A stretch of DNA of 64,000 nt from Archilochus colubris (lineage: Eukaryota > Chordata > Aves > Apodiformes > Trochilidae): assembly GCA_023079485.1 (NCBI GenBank), contig CM041085.1, positions 96,359,115 through 96,423,114 of the forward strand, in the 5' to 3' direction. Within the stretch, counting starts at the first letter, position 1; the number at the start of each line of letters is the position of its first letter. Below the pieces are notes generated by a model. The model saw only the letters and a list, made by a program, of their open reading frames with translations. It was not told where the DNA came from and made no database searches. Shown one piece after another: positions 62,501 through 64,000 of this stretch. The position numbers and the translations under genes were made by a program.

Positions 62501-62854
62501 CACCAGGGGGGTGGGCACAATGTTTTATTTCCAATAGCAAGTGCTGTACCCTGAGACAATCTGGCCCTTTCTGACCTTCCCTACTGAAGCAGCGAGTTGA
62601 AACAATTGGGTACCTTCCAGTCTCAGCACAAATCTGGAATGATCGGGTACCTGGAACTGTACCTGCAACTTTGCTGCCTGGGAAAGGTACCCCAGACACC
62701 TCCTGCCCAGATCACAAACCCACTCTGAAAGGTTGCAAAATGACCTGACTGGAATTGTGGCCTCATGGAAAAATACTGACAAAAGTCAATCATCTTGCAT
62801 CTCTTTAAATATCAATCCTGAAATGGATAGATGAATGGATAACCTCTCATCTTT
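59541..62854. other. Unique DNA; A-rich and KpnI-site-rich patches
   Basis: No gene recognised. The longest ORF of the window (61341-61865, 174 codons) lies here but is basic low-complexity sequence from an A-rich stretch (61768-61787). Three GGTACC sites cluster at 62609-62691. Confidence 0.5.
61768..61787. repeat. A-rich tract
   Basis: Nineteen A residues with one G. Confidence 0.85.
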
Positions 62855-63250
62855 TGTCCTGGATTGGCCCCAACTACCAGTCAAAACCCCACTCAGCCTC
62901 TTGCTCAGTTCCCTCTCCTGCAGGATGGATGAGAATAGAAGGAAGGCAAGAAGAATCATGGATCAATAGTGATGTTTTAATAAGAAAAGCAAAAGGTATG
63001 AGTGCAAAGCAAAAAAAATTAATTCATTCCCTGCTGCCACTATTTCTGTGCTGGAAAGCAGGGTCTCAGCACCTGTTACGTTTACTTGGGAATTCAAATG
63101 CCATAATCAAAAACACAACATCCCTTTGGCCAGCGGGGGTCAGCTATTTCAGCTGGTTTTCCCTACAAACTCTTGCCCATAGAATCTGTGGCCTTAACAG
63201 TCACAGCAGATGGCTAATAAATAGCCCAAGGTATTTTTGCATGAAGGTAT
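62855..63250 (-). mobile_element. Diverged LTR of endogenous retrovirus type A
   Basis: Starts TGTCCTGGATTGGCCCC. In the same order as the 42.9-kb copy it carries 'gttttaataag', 'aagcaaaaggtatgagtgca', 'aattaattcattccctgctg', 'tggaaagcagggtctcagca', 'cgtttacttgggaattcaaa', 'catccctttggccagcgggg'. The right end is blurred and no target duplication is visible. The 138-codon + strand ORF across it (62854-63270) is antisense LTR sequence, not a gene. Confidence 0.7.
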
Positions 63251-64000
63251 CACTACCAGGAGACTTCTAGTTTTCACAGTTTGCTATGAGCCATGACTTA
63301 AATAGCTGCAGGCTCCATGAGGACATGTATGCTACATTTACAGTCTTCTGTGAGGCACTGCTAAAGAAAATACTCCAGTGGGACCTTTAAAATAGCTATC
63401 TCTGGAAACACAGGGCTGAAAGGGACTGCTTAGAGATTGATGGCCTGATGAATTTTGAGTGATGCTTTACTCCACATTATGACATCCTGCTTTCATTTGC
63501 ACTAGGCTGAATAATGTGTCTTTTGCCCAAAGAAGTAAAGATTTCATATTTTTGAGAACACATTGTTATTTATTTGGTTATCTTGTACAATTTTAGAATA
63601 CTGTGCAGTTTTATCACACACAGAGAAATCTCCCCAAATGACAGAATATGGACCCCAGTTTAGAATGTTTCTGGTCATTTTGTTTCCAGTCCACATTTTC
63701 ATGGTCAGCAGCACAGATGGTTGAGCACAGGGAATGTGGGATATTACACAAATTTCTAGCTTTGGCAATACAGTCTGGGATGGCAGCACTGAATACAGCT
63801 CTAGGAAAGTTTTGAGCTCTCATAACTGTTAGCCACTGGTAGCAACTCAAAGCCTGACATGCAAACTATCTCTTCATTCTGAAGCCTGAATTTCTGACCT
63901 AAAATGTCACACATTCCTTTAACAAAGTGGATCTATTCACCCCCTGGCTGTGACTGTCTGCCAGAATATAAGTACATAGAGAAATATCAAAGGCAGCAAA
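63251..64000. other. Unique non-coding DNA
   Basis: No gene or repeat recognised up to the end of the window. Confidence 0.5.

Noticed and set aside
62854..63270. 138-codon + strand ORF
   Set aside because: Lies antisense across a type-A LTR; not a host or retroviral protein.
1..64000. CRISPR arrays, tRNA, rRNA, bacterial operons
   Set aside because: Looked for regularly spaced repeats, tRNA box motifs and ribosome binding sites without success. The composition and retroelements show vertebrate DNA, so bacterial features are not expected.

Overview
This window looks like nuclear DNA from a bird, probably a neoavian and possibly a songbird. The evidence is the repeat content. There are at least nine CR1 LINE copies, recognised by their ORF2 tails and by the avian CR1 3' end with its short octamer-like tail (variants of ATTCTATGAT). 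There are also several solo or broken endogenous-retrovirus LTRs of types common in birds. The rest is AT-rich, with many poly-A/T, TTTG, TA and AAT tracts. There are no ribosome binding sites, no operons, and no long ORFs beyond transposon remnants. This fits a gene desert or the inside of a very long intron on a macrochromosome.

Layout. 1-2.2 kb: unique AT-rich DNA with one weak exon-like stretch. 2.2-2.6 kb: CR1 3' end (+). 3.5-3.8 kb: probable internal LINE fragment. 3.9-7.0 kb: unique DNA holding a 58-bp exon-like segment with a perfect donor at 3994, and a textbook zero-length (recursive) splice-site sequence at 6854/6855. 7.1-7.6 kb: CR1 (-). 13.7-14.5 kb: solo LTR (-) with a near-perfect 5-bp target duplication. 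17.2-17.9 kb: second LTR type (-). 18.4-18.6 kb: CR1 tail. 19.7-20.7 kb: compound nest of CR1 copies, one (+) copy inserted into a (-) copy. 23.2 kb: long AAT microsatellite. 26.36-27.5 kb: the longest CR1 copy, carrying the decayed reverse-transcriptase C-terminal half. 37.9 and 47.8 kb: CR1 copies with internal deletions. 40.65-41.25 kb: solo LTR (+) with TG...CA ends and a perfect 6-bp target duplication. 42.9-43.4 kb: LTR (-) of the 13.7-kb type. 51.2-52.0 kb: longer CR1 (-). 53.4-54.0 kb: LTR of the 17.2-kb type in the opposite orientation. 59.2-59.5 kb: CR1 (-). 62.85-63.25 kb: third LTR of the 13.7-kb type (-).

No host protein-coding gene could be identified with confidence. I found no tRNA, rRNA, snRNA or CRISPR array by eye. 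The most interesting non-repeat signals are splice-related: three CAG|GTAAGT nonamers, one forming a textbook recursive splice site on the + strand. This hints, without proving, that the window lies in a long intron of a +-strand gene. I did not find a convincing new biological system. The retroelement nest, the two LTR insertions with intact target duplications and a few perfect hairpins are the best-supported structures.
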